The position numbers were made by a program, and so were the translations under genes. Positions 1 through 9,054 of a stretch of DNA of 64,000 nt are shown here, piece after piece. The notes under the pieces were generated by a model. That model did not search any database and was not told where the DNA came from. It saw only the letters and a program-made list of their open reading frames with translations. The stretch comes from Maricaulis sp965228215 (lineage in GTDB: Bacteria; Pseudomonadota; Alphaproteobacteria; Caulobacterales; Maricaulaceae), in assembly GCA_965228215.1 (NCBI GenBank), contig OZ245800.1:1426001-1490000 (forward strand). Direction: 5' to 3'. Within the stretch, counting starts at the first letter, position 1. Every line of letters starts with the position of its first letter.

Positions 1-1008
1 TTGGCGCTGGGATGTTTCTGCATAGGGACCAATCAGGTTGACCTGGACACGGCTGCCACGCGCGGTATCCCCGTCTTCAACGGCCCGTTTGGAAATACGC
101 GTTCAGTGGCCGAACTGACACTTGCCTCGATTGTGATGTTGATGCGCGGCGTTCCGCACCGTTCAGAAGCCGCCAAGCGTGGGGAATGGCGAAAGAACGC
201 TACCCACTCTCATGAGGTGCGCAGCAAAAAGCTCGGAATTATCGGCTACGGCAATATTGGTTCCCAGCTCAGCGTTCTTGCCAGTGCATTGGGAATGCAT
301 GTCTATTTCTACGATATCGAGCCGAAACTGGCTCACGGAAATGCACGATCTGTAGCGTCGCTGGATGAATTGCTTGAACTGGCAGACGTTGTGACGATTC
401 ACGTCCCGTCGACACCGCAGACCAAAGGGATGATGGGCGCAGCGCAGTTCGCAAAAATGAAGCCGGGATCGCATTTCATCAACCAGGCTCGCGGCGACCT
501 CGTAGACGTCGATGCCTTGTCGGCGGCGCTGGGCAGCGGTCATCTTCACGGCGCAGCTGTGGATGTCTTCCCGAAGGAACCGGCGTCGAAGGATGAAGCC
601 TTCGAGTCTCCCCTGCAGCGCTTCGAAAACATCATTCTGACACCCCATGTCGGTGGTTCGACGATCGAGGCGCAGGCGTCGATTGGCGAAGACGTGTCCA
701 GCAAGCTCGCGCGCTATTTGACTCAAGGCAGTACCAAGGGCGCCGTGAACGTTCCCGAGATTGAACCAGGTCCGATCGCGCCGGGTCGAACGCGGCTGGT
801 CGGATTCCACGGAAATGCGCCGGGCTATCTGTCACGCCTTAACGATGCCGTGAGTGCCTCCGGCGCCAATATCGCGGCCCAGCATCTCGAGACGCGTGGT
901 TCGATCGGCTATGTCGCAGCGGATCTCGAAGGCGATCTGCCTGACAGTTTCCTGGATCATGTACAGGCGCTCGACGGCTCAATCCGGGCGCGTCTGCTGA
1001 CCGGTTAG
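1..1008 (+). CDS. serA: D-3-phosphoglycerate dehydrogenase, 3' part (5' end outside window)
   Basis: Catalyses the first step of serine synthesis, NAD-dependent oxidation of 3-phosphoglycerate. The reading frame is open from base 1 and aligns from memory with E. coli-type SerA starting near its residue 75, so the TTG at position 1 is not the true start and about 75 codons lie upstream. In the visible 335 residues the NAD-binding motif GYGNIG is at 82-87, and the catalytic Arg-Glu-His set is R164 (NQARGDLVD), E193 (FPKEPA) and H216 (LTPHVGGST). A C-terminal ACT-like domain runs from about 262 to the end, as in the serine-inhibited E. coli form. It is convergent with the serB-like gene: the two genes overlap at 1005-1008, which joins two serine pathway genes at one locus. 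Confidence 0.95.
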   Translation: MALGCFCIGTNQVDLDTAATRGIPVFNGPFGNTRSVAELTLASIVMLMRGVPHRSEAAKRGEWRKNATHSHEVRSKKLGIIGYGNIGSQLSVLASALGMHVYFYDIEPKLAHGNARSVASLDELLELADVVTIHVPSTPQTKGMMGAAQFAKMKPGSHFINQARGDLVDVDALSAALGSGHLHGAAVDVFPKEPASKDEAFESPLQRFENIILTPHVGGSTIEAQASIGEDVSSKLARYLTQGSTKGAVNVPEIEPGPIAPGRTRLVGFHGNAPGYLSRLNDAVSASGANIAAQHLETRGSIGYVAADLEGDLPDSFLDHVQALDGSIRARLLTG

Positions 1009-1688
1009 TTCCGGAGCGCTGAAGCAAGCGCATCGATCGTGCGCACATAGTCAGCGCCAGCCCATTCGGAAGCCGCGATCACGACCTCTCGCTGTGCAAT
1101 TAGGCCGAAACCAATGAAGCGGTCAGCCGCCCCCTGTTCGAAGGCCTCGAAATCCGTCATGCCGTCGCCGACCATGATCACTTCGTCGGCTTGTGAGCCG
1201 ATTGCGGCCAGGATCTGGGCCTTGCCGCCATTCCGCGAGAGCGGACAATCCGGATCAAGGCCCGAGACCTGATCGCCCTCGAACAGGAAACGGTTCGCGT
1301 GAATACGGTCCGCATCGAAGCCGAGATCAGCGAGGGCCGGATCCAGCAGGTCGCGGAAACCGCCGGAGATGGCATGGAGTTCATCACCCTCGCTGCGAAG
1401 CCGGGCCAGCAAGGGTTTGAAACCCGGTGTCATGCGCTTGCGCAAGAGGTCCGAGATCTCGGAGATGAGCGAGCGGTCGAGACCGGCAAGTTCGAGCCGG
1501 GCATTCAAGGAGTCCCGCAAGGCCATGCGGCCGGTCATGCCTGCATCGGTAATCTCGTGCAGTCGCTCGCGGGCATCCTGTCCATCGGGAAGCCGGCCGA
1601 GCGCAGCCTCGATCGCAGTATCCAGGGATTCCACGCGCAGGAGTGTGGAGTCGACATCGAAGGCGATGAGCCGTTTCACGACTCCCAT
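1005..1688 (-). CDS. serB: phosphoserine phosphatase-like HAD hydrolase
   Basis: Probably the last step of serine synthesis, hydrolysis of phosphoserine. The 227-residue product is a single HAD domain without the N-terminal ACT region of some SerB proteins. Motif I is FDVDSTLL with nucleophile D11 and D13, motif II is SGG at 108-110, a motif III Lys is near 156, and GDGMTD at 174-179 is motif IV. The frame is open further upstream to 1796, but that part overlaps msrA and looks non-coding. I chose the ATG at 1686-1688, although a GTG nine bases further in is also possible. It lies 50 bp downstream of msrA on the same strand and is convergent with serA. Another small-molecule HAD phosphatase cannot be excluded, but the serA neighbour favours this call. 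Confidence 0.85.
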   Translation of the reverse strand: MGVVKRLIAFDVDSTLLRVESLDTAIEAALGRLPDGQDARERLHEITDAGMTGRMALRDSLNARLELAGLDRSLISEISDLLRKRMTPGFKPLLARLRSEGDELHAISGGFRDLLDPALADLGFDADRIHANRFLFEGDQVSGLDPDCPLSRNGGKAQILAAIGSQADEVIMVGDGMTDFEAFEQGAADRFIGFGLIAQREVVIAASEWAGADYVRTIDALASALRN

Positions 1689-1738
1689 CCGGCCCGGACC
1701 GGCCGGACACAGTTCGATCGGCTGCCCATGACGGCTCC

Positions 1739-2392
1739 CTAGGTCGAGATTCCAGTCCCGGTGGGACAGACAACCCCGGTTCCGCCGAGTCCGCAATAGC
1801 CATCGGGATTCTTGGCCAGGAATTGCTGGTGGTAATCCTCGGCGTAATAAAACGCTCCGGCCGATGCAATCTCGGTCGTGATGCGCCCCTTGCCCGCCGC
1901 GTCCAGCGCTGCCTGGTAGGTCGCGCGGCTCGCCTCGACCACGGCCATCTGGGCCGCATCCATGGGATAGATCGCCGAGCGGTATTGTGTGCCGCGATCA
2001 TTGCCCTGCCGCATGCCCTGCGTCGGATCATGGGATTCCCAGAAGACACGGAGAATATCGTCCAGCGAGACTTTCGCGGGATCGAAGATCACCCGCACCG
2101 CCTCGGTATGCCCCGTATTGCCGGAACAGGCTTCTTCATAGGTCGGATTGGGGGTCGTGCCGCCGGCATAGCCTACCGCGGTCTGCCAGACACCGTCCGT
2201 TTCCCAGAATTTCCGCTCGGCACCCCAGAAACAGCCCATGCCGACGATGATTTCCTGCATGCCTTCGGGCGGGTCCGCCTTGAGGGGACGGCCCGTGATG
2301 AAATTCGTATCCGCGGTCCGGATCGACACCTCGCGGCCCGGCAGGGCCTTGTCGGCGGGTATGATCCTGTCTTTCCAGCCAAGCAGTGACAT
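1739..2392 (-). CDS. msrA: peptide-methionine (S)-S-oxide reductase MsrA
   Basis: Reduces S-epimer methionine sulfoxide in oxidised proteins. The signature GCFWGAE places the catalytic Cys at residue 54 of 217. Cysteines near the C-terminus (GYCGLGG and VVCPTG) are in the place of the resolving cysteines. The N-terminus resembles the long E. coli form (MSLLGWKDRIIPADKALPGR), not the short core form. The start at 2392 is preferred over the upstream codon at 2422 because it has a GGAG ribosome site about 8 bases upstream and the correct family N-terminus. It is followed by the serB-like gene on the same strand. Confidence 0.95.
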   Translation of the reverse strand: MSLLGWKDRIIPADKALPGREVSIRTADTNFITGRPLKADPPEGMQEIIVGMGCFWGAERKFWETDGVWQTAVGYAGGTTPNPTYEEACSGNTGHTEAVRVIFDPAKVSLDDILRVFWESHDPTQGMRQGNDRGTQYRSAIYPMDAAQMAVVEASRATYQAALDAAGKGRITTEIASAGAFYYAEDYHQQFLAKNPDGYCGLGGTGVVCPTGTGIST

Positions 2393-2589
2393 GGAGAGGC
2401 TCCATAACTCTTCGAGCACCATAATTAGGTGCTCAGCCGAACAATGCCAGACATGATCACCGTCTCGTTACAGCCATCGGGAGGACGCGACACTCCGGGT
2501 GGTGCCGGTGAATTGGCAGCCCGGTGTCGGGCCAGCTGAGAGAGATGTCTTGCCCCCCGCCAGCGGATGCGCTAAGTCGCGCCTCCTGC

Positions 2590-2680
2590 GGTGAGGTGGC
2601 CGAGTGGTCGAAGGCGCTCGCCTGGAACGCGGGTAGGCGGTGTCCCCGTCTCGTGGGTTCGAATCCCACCCTCACCGCCA
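2590..2680 (+). tRNA. tRNA-Ser (anticodon GGA)
   Basis: A 91-base cloverleaf with encoded CCA. The acceptor arms GGTGAGG (2590-2596) and CCTCACC pair perfectly and are followed by G and CCA. The anticodon loop CTGGAAC sits between stems CTCGC and GCGGG and gives anticodon GGA, which reads UCC and UCU. A long variable arm and the TTCGAAT T-loop are as expected for class II tRNA-Ser. Confidence 0.97.
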
Positions 2681-2755
2681 CTATCTCTGACCAGACGTCT
2701 TGCCGAATTTCGGCTATTGTCGCCTATTCGACCAGGGCGCAGCGCACCGGCCCGG

Positions 2756-4096
2756 TCAGTCCAGAGCGCGCATCACGATGTTTTCCAGGAATTCCTGGCG
2801 TCCCGAGACCTGGCGGCCATCGATATTCTGTTTCGCAGCCAGATCTGCGGCATCGGCGAGGGAAGTGCCCGGCGCGAGCAGGGACTGGCCCAGCTCGCTG
2901 TCCCAGCCGCCATAGCGGCGGGCGCGATTGGCGCTGATCTCGTCGTTCTCGATCAGTGTTTCGGCGGCCAGCAACGCCTTGGCCAGCGCGTCCAGCCCGC
3001 CAATATGGCCGTGGAACAGGTCGGCCGGGTCGATGGACTGACGGCGGACCTTGGCGTCGAAATTGAATCCGCCGGTATCGAGCCCGCCCGCCCGGATCAG
3101 CTCGTACATCGCCAGGGTGATGTCGCGGGTGTCGAGATTGAACTGGTCCGTGTCCCAGCCGTTCTGGTAATTGCCGCTGTTGATATCGATCGACCCCATG
3201 ATGCCCAGCGCATTGGCAGTCGCCACCTCGTGCGCAAAGGAATGCCCGGCCAGTGTCGCGTGATTGGGTTCGATATTGACGTGAACCTCCGATTCCAGGC
3301 CGTGGTTCTTCAGGAAACCGAAGACGGTCGCGGTGTCGAAATCATACTGGTGATACATCGGTTCATGCGGCTTGGGCTCGATCAGGATCTTGCCCGTGAA
3401 ACCGATGCGGTGCTTGTGCTCGACGATCATGTTGAGGAAGCGCCCGAAATGATCGAGCTCGGCCTTCAGATCGGTGTTGAGCAGGGTGTCATATCCCTCG
3501 CGACCGCCCCACAGGACGTAGTTCGATCCGCCCAGGCGATGCGTCGCTTCCAGGCAGTCGCGCACCTGGCGGAGGGCGCAGGCCGTCACTTCCGGATCCG
3601 GATTGGTCAGGCCACCCGCGGCGTAGCGCGGATGAGAGAACAAATTGGCCGTGCCCCAGAGCAGGCGGACGCCGGTTTCCGCCTGGAGCCGTTCGAGATC
3701 GTCGACAGCCACGACCAGGTTCTCCGCCAGCGCATCAGGCGTGTCGGACGGCTCGCAGATATCGATATCGTGGAAGCAGTAGAAGGGCGTGCCCAGCTTG
3801 CCGAAAAATTCGAACGCGGCAGCGCGGCGGAAGCGGGCGATTTCGGCGGCGGAGCTTCCCTGGTGCCAGTCGCGGCTGAACGGCCCGGCGCCGAAAATGT
3901 CGAATCCGTCCCAACAGAATGTGTGCCAGAAACAGATCGCGGGACGCAGATGTTCTTCCATACGCTTCCCCAGCACGACCCGGTCCTTGTCGTAATGCCG
4001 GAACGCAAGCGGATTGGATGATTGCGGACCCTCGAACCGGATCGGGTCTATGCCGGGGAACCAGGTGGTGGTGTCTGCGGTGCGTCCATCAGCCAT
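2756..4096 (-). CDS. xylA: xylose isomerase
   Basis: Interconverts D-xylose and D-xylulose in the cytoplasm with divalent metal. The 446-residue protein follows the E. coli class II XylA pattern throughout. Catalytic His and Asp are H109 and D112 in CFHDIDI, followed by the metal-ligand segments IEPKPHEP and NIEPNHATLAGHSF and the ending motif SGRQEFLEN. It starts 4 bases after the xylB stop, and its GGAG ribosome site lies inside the end of xylB, so translation is likely coupled. The operon is xylB-xylA on the minus strand. This shows the isomerase route for xylose, not the oxidative Weimberg route known in Caulobacter crescentus. Confidence 0.97.
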   Translation of the reverse strand: MADGRTADTTTWFPGIDPIRFEGPQSSNPLAFRHYDKDRVVLGKRMEEHLRPAICFWHTFCWDGFDIFGAGPFSRDWHQGSSAAEIARFRRAAAFEFFGKLGTPFYCFHDIDICEPSDTPDALAENLVVAVDDLERLQAETGVRLLWGTANLFSHPRYAAGGLTNPDPEVTACALRQVRDCLEATHRLGGSNYVLWGGREGYDTLLNTDLKAELDHFGRFLNMIVEHKHRIGFTGKILIEPKPHEPMYHQYDFDTATVFGFLKNHGLESEVHVNIEPNHATLAGHSFAHEVATANALGIMGSIDINSGNYQNGWDTDQFNLDTRDITLAMYELIRAGGLDTGGFNFDAKVRRQSIDPADLFHGHIGGLDALAKALLAAETLIENDEISANRARRYGGWDSELGQSLLAPGTSLADAADLAAKQNIDGRQVSGRQEFLENIVMRALD

Positions 4097-4100
4097 GGGA

Positions 4101-5552
4101 TCAGTCTCCGAAATGGGGGTTCAGGGCTTCGTACAGGTGTGCGAAGCGCGCGCGTTTGGGGGCCAGGGCCTCGATGTCGGCATCGGCGGGTTCGATCCGC
4201 CCGGTCACCGGTGGCGGCGCCAGCACACCGGCGATATCACCATCGCCGGCGGCGAGACGCGCCAGGCGAGCGGCCCCGAAGGCGGGGCCTTTCTCGGCGC
4301 CCTCGCGATAGACGAGCGGGCGCTGCAAGGCAGCCGCAAGAACGCGGCCCCAGTGTTTCGAATTCGCTCCGCCGCCAATTACCGAGAGGCTGGACATGGC
4401 GGCCCCGGATTCCGTCAGAGCATCCAGCCCGTCGACGAAGGCGAAGGCCACGCCCTCCATGACGGCTTGGCCGATCGCCGCCGCGTCGCTGTCATGATCG
4501 AGCCCGAAGAGCACACCGCGGGCATGCGGATTATTGTGGGGTGTGCGCTCGCCGGAGAGATAGGGCAGGAAGGTCTCGGCCCCGTCGAGACGATCCCGTG
4601 CTGTGACAATGTCGTTCAGCGCCGCGGCATCGCCGGCCCCGGTCGCGCGAGCTGCCCAGTCGAGACAGCTTGCGGCGCTCAGCATTACGGTCATCTGGTG
4701 CCAGCGGTCCGGCAGGGCGTGACAGAAGGCGTGCACGGCCCGCGCCGGGTTGGGCCGGAAATGATCGCCGGCCAGAAACATCACGCCCGACGTGCCGAGC
4801 GAAATGAAGGCATCCCCGTCATCGATCACTCCGATACCGCACGCACCGGCCGCATTGTCACCGCCTCCTGCCGCCACGTCGACGCGGTCCATCCCCCAGG
4901 CCTGCGCGGTGGCGGGCAGGAGCGTGCCGGTGAACTCCGATCCCTCGAACAGGCGCGGCATGTGAGCGGTCGTGAGGTCGCAGGCTGCCAGCGCTTCCTC
5001 TGACCAGGTGCGTCCGCCGACATCCAGCCAGGACGTGCCGGCAGAGTCCGACATGTCCGACGCCTTGTTGCCGGTCATGCGGAGGCGGACATAGTCCTTG
5101 GGCAGGAGGATGCTGGCCGTGCGTACGAAAATGTCCGGCTCGTTCTCGCGCAGCCAGACAAGCTTGGGCGCAGTGAAGCCGGGCATGACCAGATTGCCGG
5201 TGATGGTCTCGATCTCCGGCAGGGCCTCGACCAGCGACCGGCATTGTTGGGCACTGCGGCCGTCATTCCACAGAATGGCGGGGCGCAGCGGCTTGTCCGC
5301 GGCGTCGAGAACGGTCGCGCCGTGCATCTGCCCGGAAAGCCCGATCGCACGGACGGCCCGGCGGTGTTCGGCGGGCAGTTCAAGGACGGCGGCATTGGTG
5401 GCTTCCCACCAGTCGTCCGGAGCCTGTTCGGACCAGAGTGGTTGCGGCCGGGAGACGGAAAGTGCGGCGCTGGACTGGGCAATGATCGCATTGCGATCAT
5501 CCACCAGCATGGCTTTCACGCCGGACGTGCCGATATCGATCCCCAAATACAT
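4101..5552 (-). CDS. xylB: xylulokinase
   Basis: Phosphorylates D-xylulose with ATP to xylulose 5-phosphate for the pentose phosphate pathway. A FGGY-kinase fold protein of 483 residues: N-terminal phosphate-1 motif GIDIGTSGVKA (D6), sugar-contact MHG at 76-78, the GGGDNAAGACG segment holding the catalytic Asp, and the C-terminal adenosine segment GGGANSKHWGRVLAA. The start at 5552 is chosen over 5588 because the FGGY N-terminus begins there and GGGGAGG lies about 10 bases upstream. It is first gene of xylBA. A LacI-type operator at 5608-5621 lies in its promoter region. Confidence 0.96.
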   Translation of the reverse strand: MYLGIDIGTSGVKAMLVDDRNAIIAQSSAALSVSRPQPLWSEQAPDDWWEATNAAVLELPAEHRRAVRAIGLSGQMHGATVLDAADKPLRPAILWNDGRSAQQCRSLVEALPEIETITGNLVMPGFTAPKLVWLRENEPDIFVRTASILLPKDYVRLRMTGNKASDMSDSAGTSWLDVGGRTWSEEALAACDLTTAHMPRLFEGSEFTGTLLPATAQAWGMDRVDVAAGGGDNAAGACGIGVIDDGDAFISLGTSGVMFLAGDHFRPNPARAVHAFCHALPDRWHQMTVMLSAASCLDWAARATGAGDAAALNDIVTARDRLDGAETFLPYLSGERTPHNNPHARGVLFGLDHDSDAAAIGQAVMEGVAFAFVDGLDALTESGAAMSSLSVIGGGANSKHWGRVLAAALQRPLVYREGAEKGPAFGAARLARLAAGDGDIAGVLAPPPVTGRIEPADADIEALAPKRARFAHLYEALNPHFGD

Positions 5553-5607
5553 CCGGGACCGTCCTCCCCTGTTGATCATGCCTTCCACGGCACTTTATCG
5601 GGACGAT

Positions 5608-5621
5608 TGATAGCGTTATCA
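5608..5621. promoter_or_regulatory. LacI-type operator candidate in xylB/galM divergent promoter
   Basis: TGATAGCGTTATCA is an imperfect palindrome (TGATAGC against TGATAAC on the other strand). It lies between the divergent starts of xylB (5552) and the aldose epimerase (5666). Close relatives occur at 10496, 27795 and, more weakly, 19791, all in promoter regions of carbohydrate genes. Confidence 0.65.
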
Positions 5622-5665
5622 TCGGCGTCGTGCAAATCGGACTGGCCGGTGAGGAGAGGCGAGCG

Positions 5666-6568
5666 ATGATACGCCTGGAGGCCCATGACTGGCGGGCCGA
5701 TGTCGATCCGCAGACCGGCGGCAGCCTCTCGAGACTGAGTTATCGGGATCATCCCGTGTTCCGCGAGCGCGACCCCGGTGCTTCGGATTTTGCGCCGCTG
5801 CAGATGTCCTGTTTTCCGCTGGTACCCTTCTCCAACCGGATTGGCGGCGGGGAATTTTCCTTCGGCGGCAAGACGATCTGCCTGCCCCTCAACATGCCCG
5901 GAGAGCGTCATCCGATTCATGGTTCGGGCTGGACGCACGAGTGGGACGTGACCGAACGGTCGGAGCATGCCTGTTCGCTCGAATACCGGCACGAGGCGGG
6001 CGAGTGGCCGTGGCGGTTCACGGCGACCCAGGAGATCACGCTGGGGCCGGATGGCGTGGTCATGGCATTGCGACTGAGGAACGAGTCGACGGACGTGATG
6101 CCGGCCGGGCTCGGCTTTCATCCCTATTTCCATCTCACGCCGGATTGCCAGCTGGCCTTTGCCGCGCAGCGCGTCTGGACCGGACCGGAATCGGGCATTC
6201 CGGACAGGGCGGGACCGGTGCCGGCGAAATGGGATTTCCGGAAACCGCGCACCGTGACCGGCCTGGATGTGGATCATTGTTTCTCCGGCTGGGATGGCGA
6301 AGCGCGCATCGCCTGGCCCGGTGCCGGACTCGAGATCGAGATGCGCTGCAGCGACAATGCGCGCCACGCCATCCTCTACTCGCCGCCTCACGCGCCCGGC
6401 GAGGCCGGCCCCGGGTTTTTCTGCCTGGAACCGGTCACCCATGTCAGCAATGCCCTGAACGCCGCATCTTCCGAGGATGCCGGTATCCAGGCATTGAAGC
6501 CCGGCGCGACCCTGTCGCTCGTGATGGCGCTCGGTGCGACTAGCCGGGATCCGCAGGCAGGACTGTAA
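5666..6568 (+). CDS. aldose 1-epimerase (galactose mutarotase family)
   Basis: Interconverts alpha and beta anomers of aldoses. The 300-residue product shows the family landmarks: PFSNRI near the N-terminus, HGSGW with the first His, HPYFHL with the catalytic His, and a Glu in CLEPVTH near the C-terminus. The start at 5666 follows AGGAGAGG by about 8 bases; an upstream in-frame codon at 5630 is less convincing. It is divergent from xylBA and shares the putative operator at 5608, so it likely supplies the anomer used by XylA. Its 3' end overlaps the convergent GH3 gene by 29 bases. Confidence 0.9.
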   Translation: MIRLEAHDWRADVDPQTGGSLSRLSYRDHPVFRERDPGASDFAPLQMSCFPLVPFSNRIGGGEFSFGGKTICLPLNMPGERHPIHGSGWTHEWDVTERSEHACSLEYRHEAGEWPWRFTATQEITLGPDGVVMALRLRNESTDVMPAGLGFHPYFHLTPDCQLAFAAQRVWTGPESGIPDRAGPVPAKWDFRKPRTVTGLDVDHCFSGWDGEARIAWPGAGLEIEMRCSDNARHAILYSPPHAPGEAGPGFFCLEPVTHVSNALNAASSEDAGIQALKPGATLSLVMALGATSRDPQAGL

Positions 6569-9026
6569 GCTGCGTCGAGCTCAGCCGTGTTGAATCATGG
6601 CCGGTGGAAATCGTGAATGTGCCAGGTTCGATTTCCCGCTCCATCGACAGATTCCACAAGGACATGGCCCGCGGCGTTATCTCAAGCCGGACCGTACGGG
6701 TCTCGCCGGCTGCCAGTTCGACACGCTCGAAGGCTGCCAGTTCAAGCACCGGGCGTGTGACTACCGAGGCATCGTCACGCAGATAGAGCTGCACGATATC
6801 GGCGCCGTCGACATCACCGCTATTAGTCACCTCGACCTCCGCGAAAGCGCTTTCGCCGGCCGTGATTTCCGCGTCCACGAGGCGGGGTTCGGACATGTCG
6901 AACTGCGTGTAGGACAGGCCGTAACCGAACGGATACAGCGGCGTGAGGTCGTCAAACAGATAGCCCCGGCGAGCGGATGGCTTGTAATTGTAGAATTGCG
7001 GCAGCTGGCCGACGCTCCGCGGGATCGTCACCGGCAGATGCCCGGACGGGCTGACCTCGCCGAGCAGGACATCGGCCACACCGTGACCGGTCTCCTGACC
7101 CAGATACCAGCCCTCCAGCAGGGCATCGGCCGTTTCAGCCAGTTCCGTGACCGCCAGCGGGCGACCATTGAGCAACAGGACGATCACGGGGATGTCGAGC
7201 TCGAACAAGGCCCGGGCCAGATCCATCTGCTGTCCGACGAGCTGGAGATCTGCGCGGTCACCCATATGGGTGTCGGACCAGGCCTCGCGGGACAATTGCT
7301 CATTCTCGCCCAGCACGACCACGACCGCATCAGCGGTCCGGGCTGTCTCGATGGCCTCCGCAATCAGTTCGGCATTCACCGCGGGATCAATCAGGTCAAC
7401 CGGATCGGCGGCCCATTCGCGGCTCTCGGTCAGGCGGACACCTTCCGAATAGACGACTTCGAACCGGTCTCCGGCTGCTTCCTGAAGACCTTCCAGCACG
7501 CTGACCACATGGCGCGGCTGATCGGAATATCCGCCGATGGGCGTATTCACGGCATGGGTGCCGATCACAGCGAGGCGCGACAGACGGTCAGCATCGAGCG
7601 GCAGGGTGTTGTTGCGGTTTTCCAGCAGGGTGATGGCCTGGCCGGCAGCACGGCGGGCGAGGGCGCGACCCTGCGCATTGCCGGTGGCGGCCTCGGCGGC
7701 CTCGGCATCGGCATAGGGGGTCTCGAAAGCGCCCGAGAGGAATTTCACCCGCAGTACGCGGCGCACGGCCTCATCGACCCGCGCCTCGTCGACACGGCCC
7801 TCTTCAACCAGTGCGGCCAGGCGCAGGAAAGCATCGCCATGGGGCAGTTCGACATCCACACCCGCATCGAGCGACCTCATGGCCGCTTCCTCGATGGTCT
7901 CGTACATGTTGTGACGTGTCAGCGTTTCCCGGATGGCGAAATAGTCGGAAACGACGAGGCCGTCATAGCCCCACTCACCGCGCAGGATGTCATCGAGCAG
8001 CCAGGTATTCACATGGCTCGGCACACCGTCGATCTCGTTGTACGAGGCCATGATCTGCTGGACCGGCAATTCCTCGACAAGGCGTTCGAAGGGCGGGAAG
8101 AAGATCGTCCGGAGCTCTCGCTCGGAGACCATGGCCGGTCCGATATTCACGCCATTCTCCGGCTGGCCATGCCCGGTCATGTGTTTGAGCGTCGCGAAGA
8201 CCCGGCCATCCCCAAGCGGCAGGTCATCACCCTGATAGCCGCGCACGGCGGCGATACCGATTTCGCTGACGAGATACGGGTCCTCGCCATAGGTTTCCTC
8301 GATCCGGCCCCAACGCGGATCCCGGGCCACGTCGACAACCGGCGAGAGCGTGGTCTGCACGCCGCGGATGCGCATCTCGGAGGCGGCGAGCGTGAAGATC
8401 TCCTCGACCAGACCCCGATCCCAGGTCGAGGCGAGGGCGATCGCCTGCGGGAAGCTGGTGGCGTCCGGCGCGGCATAGCCGTGCAGGGATTCCTCGTGGA
8501 AGAGGAGGGGGATGCCCAGCCGTGTCTCCTCGATCGCCCAGCGCTGGGCTGCGTTGACATAGGCCACGGTCTCACGAGCATCGCGATTGACCGCGCCGGC
8601 ATTGGCCCCGGCGGCATCGGTACCCACGACGACGCCCTGGCGATCCGAGGGCCTGGAGATCTGGCCGAGCCCGTTCGGGAAGTTCTGGGACGCCTGTTCC
8701 GCCGAGAAAGCCCCCGACCCGTCCTGGATCGCACCCTTGTTCTGCCAGATGCCGATCAGCTGCGCGATCTTCTCGTCAAGCGTCATTCGGCCGAGCAGGT
8801 CCTCGACGCGTTCATCGATGCTCAGGCTGGCGTCCCGATAGGCGGGGCTGTCCCCGGAATTGGCCGGTATTGTCGTCGGTGTTGATGCCGGAGTGGTCGA
8901 GGCTGTCGTCATCGGTGTCTCTGCCTCCGTGCCTGCCGGCGAGGGCGAGCAGGCGGCAAGGGCCAGTGCGGAAACCAGCAGGGTGGCGCCGGTCCGGACC
9001 GGTCCGGTGAGGGTGTCCATGCGCAT
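6540..9026 (-). CDS. GH3 beta-glycosidase lipoprotein (beta-glucosidase or beta-xylosidase)
   Basis: Hydrolyses terminal beta-linked sugars, probably in the periplasm or at the outer membrane. The 828-residue protein begins with a lipoprotein signal ending in the lipobox LAAC, followed by a Ser/Thr/Pro-rich linker. It then has the GH3 N domain (VDVARDPRWGR, KHMTGHG and nucleophile D361 in VVSDY), the alpha/beta sandwich domain, and a C-terminal fibronectin-III-like domain. The start at 9026 has GAGAGG upstream; extension to 9143 would run into the transporter gene. It is 28 bp downstream of the XylE-type porter and next to the xyl genes, which makes beta-xylosidase as likely as beta-glucosidase. 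Sequence alone does not settle the substrate. Confidence 0.88.
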   Translation of the reverse strand: MRMDTLTGPVRTGATLLVSALALAACSPSPAGTEAETPMTTASTTPASTPTTIPANSGDSPAYRDASLSIDERVEDLLGRMTLDEKIAQLIGIWQNKGAIQDGSGAFSAEQASQNFPNGLGQISRPSDRQGVVVGTDAAGANAGAVNRDARETVAYVNAAQRWAIEETRLGIPLLFHEESLHGYAAPDATSFPQAIALASTWDRGLVEEIFTLAASEMRIRGVQTTLSPVVDVARDPRWGRIEETYGEDPYLVSEIGIAAVRGYQGDDLPLGDGRVFATLKHMTGHGQPENGVNIGPAMVSERELRTIFFPPFERLVEELPVQQIMASYNEIDGVPSHVNTWLLDDILRGEWGYDGLVVSDYFAIRETLTRHNMYETIEEAAMRSLDAGVDVELPHGDAFLRLAALVEEGRVDEARVDEAVRRVLRVKFLSGAFETPYADAEAAEAATGNAQGRALARRAAGQAITLLENRNNTLPLDADRLSRLAVIGTHAVNTPIGGYSDQPRHVVSVLEGLQEAAGDRFEVVYSEGVRLTESREWAADPVDLIDPAVNAELIAEAIETARTADAVVVVLGENEQLSREAWSDTHMGDRADLQLVGQQMDLARALFELDIPVIVLLLNGRPLAVTELAETADALLEGWYLGQETGHGVADVLLGEVSPSGHLPVTIPRSVGQLPQFYNYKPSARRGYLFDDLTPLYPFGYGLSYTQFDMSEPRLVDAEITAGESAFAEVEVTNSGDVDGADIVQLYLRDDASVVTRPVLELAAFERVELAAGETRTVRLEITPRAMSLWNLSMEREIEPGTFTISTGHDSTRLSSTQLTVLPADPG

Positions 9027-9054
9027 GTCGAATATCCTCTCTGGGGCTCCGGGC

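Noticed and set aside
1..3. TTG at base 1 as the start of serA
   Set aside because: The frame continues beyond the window and the SerA N-terminal 75 residues are missing.
2457..2681. 74-residue minus-strand frame containing VGFEPT
   Set aside because: It is the antisense of tRNA-Ser; this peptide is a well-known false annotation from tRNA-Ser genes.
2591..4021. 476-residue plus-strand frame
   Set aside because: Begins in the tRNA and runs antisense to xylA.
6597..8885. 762-residue plus-strand frame
   Set aside because: Antisense shadow of the GH3 lipoprotein gene, which has complete domains and a start site.
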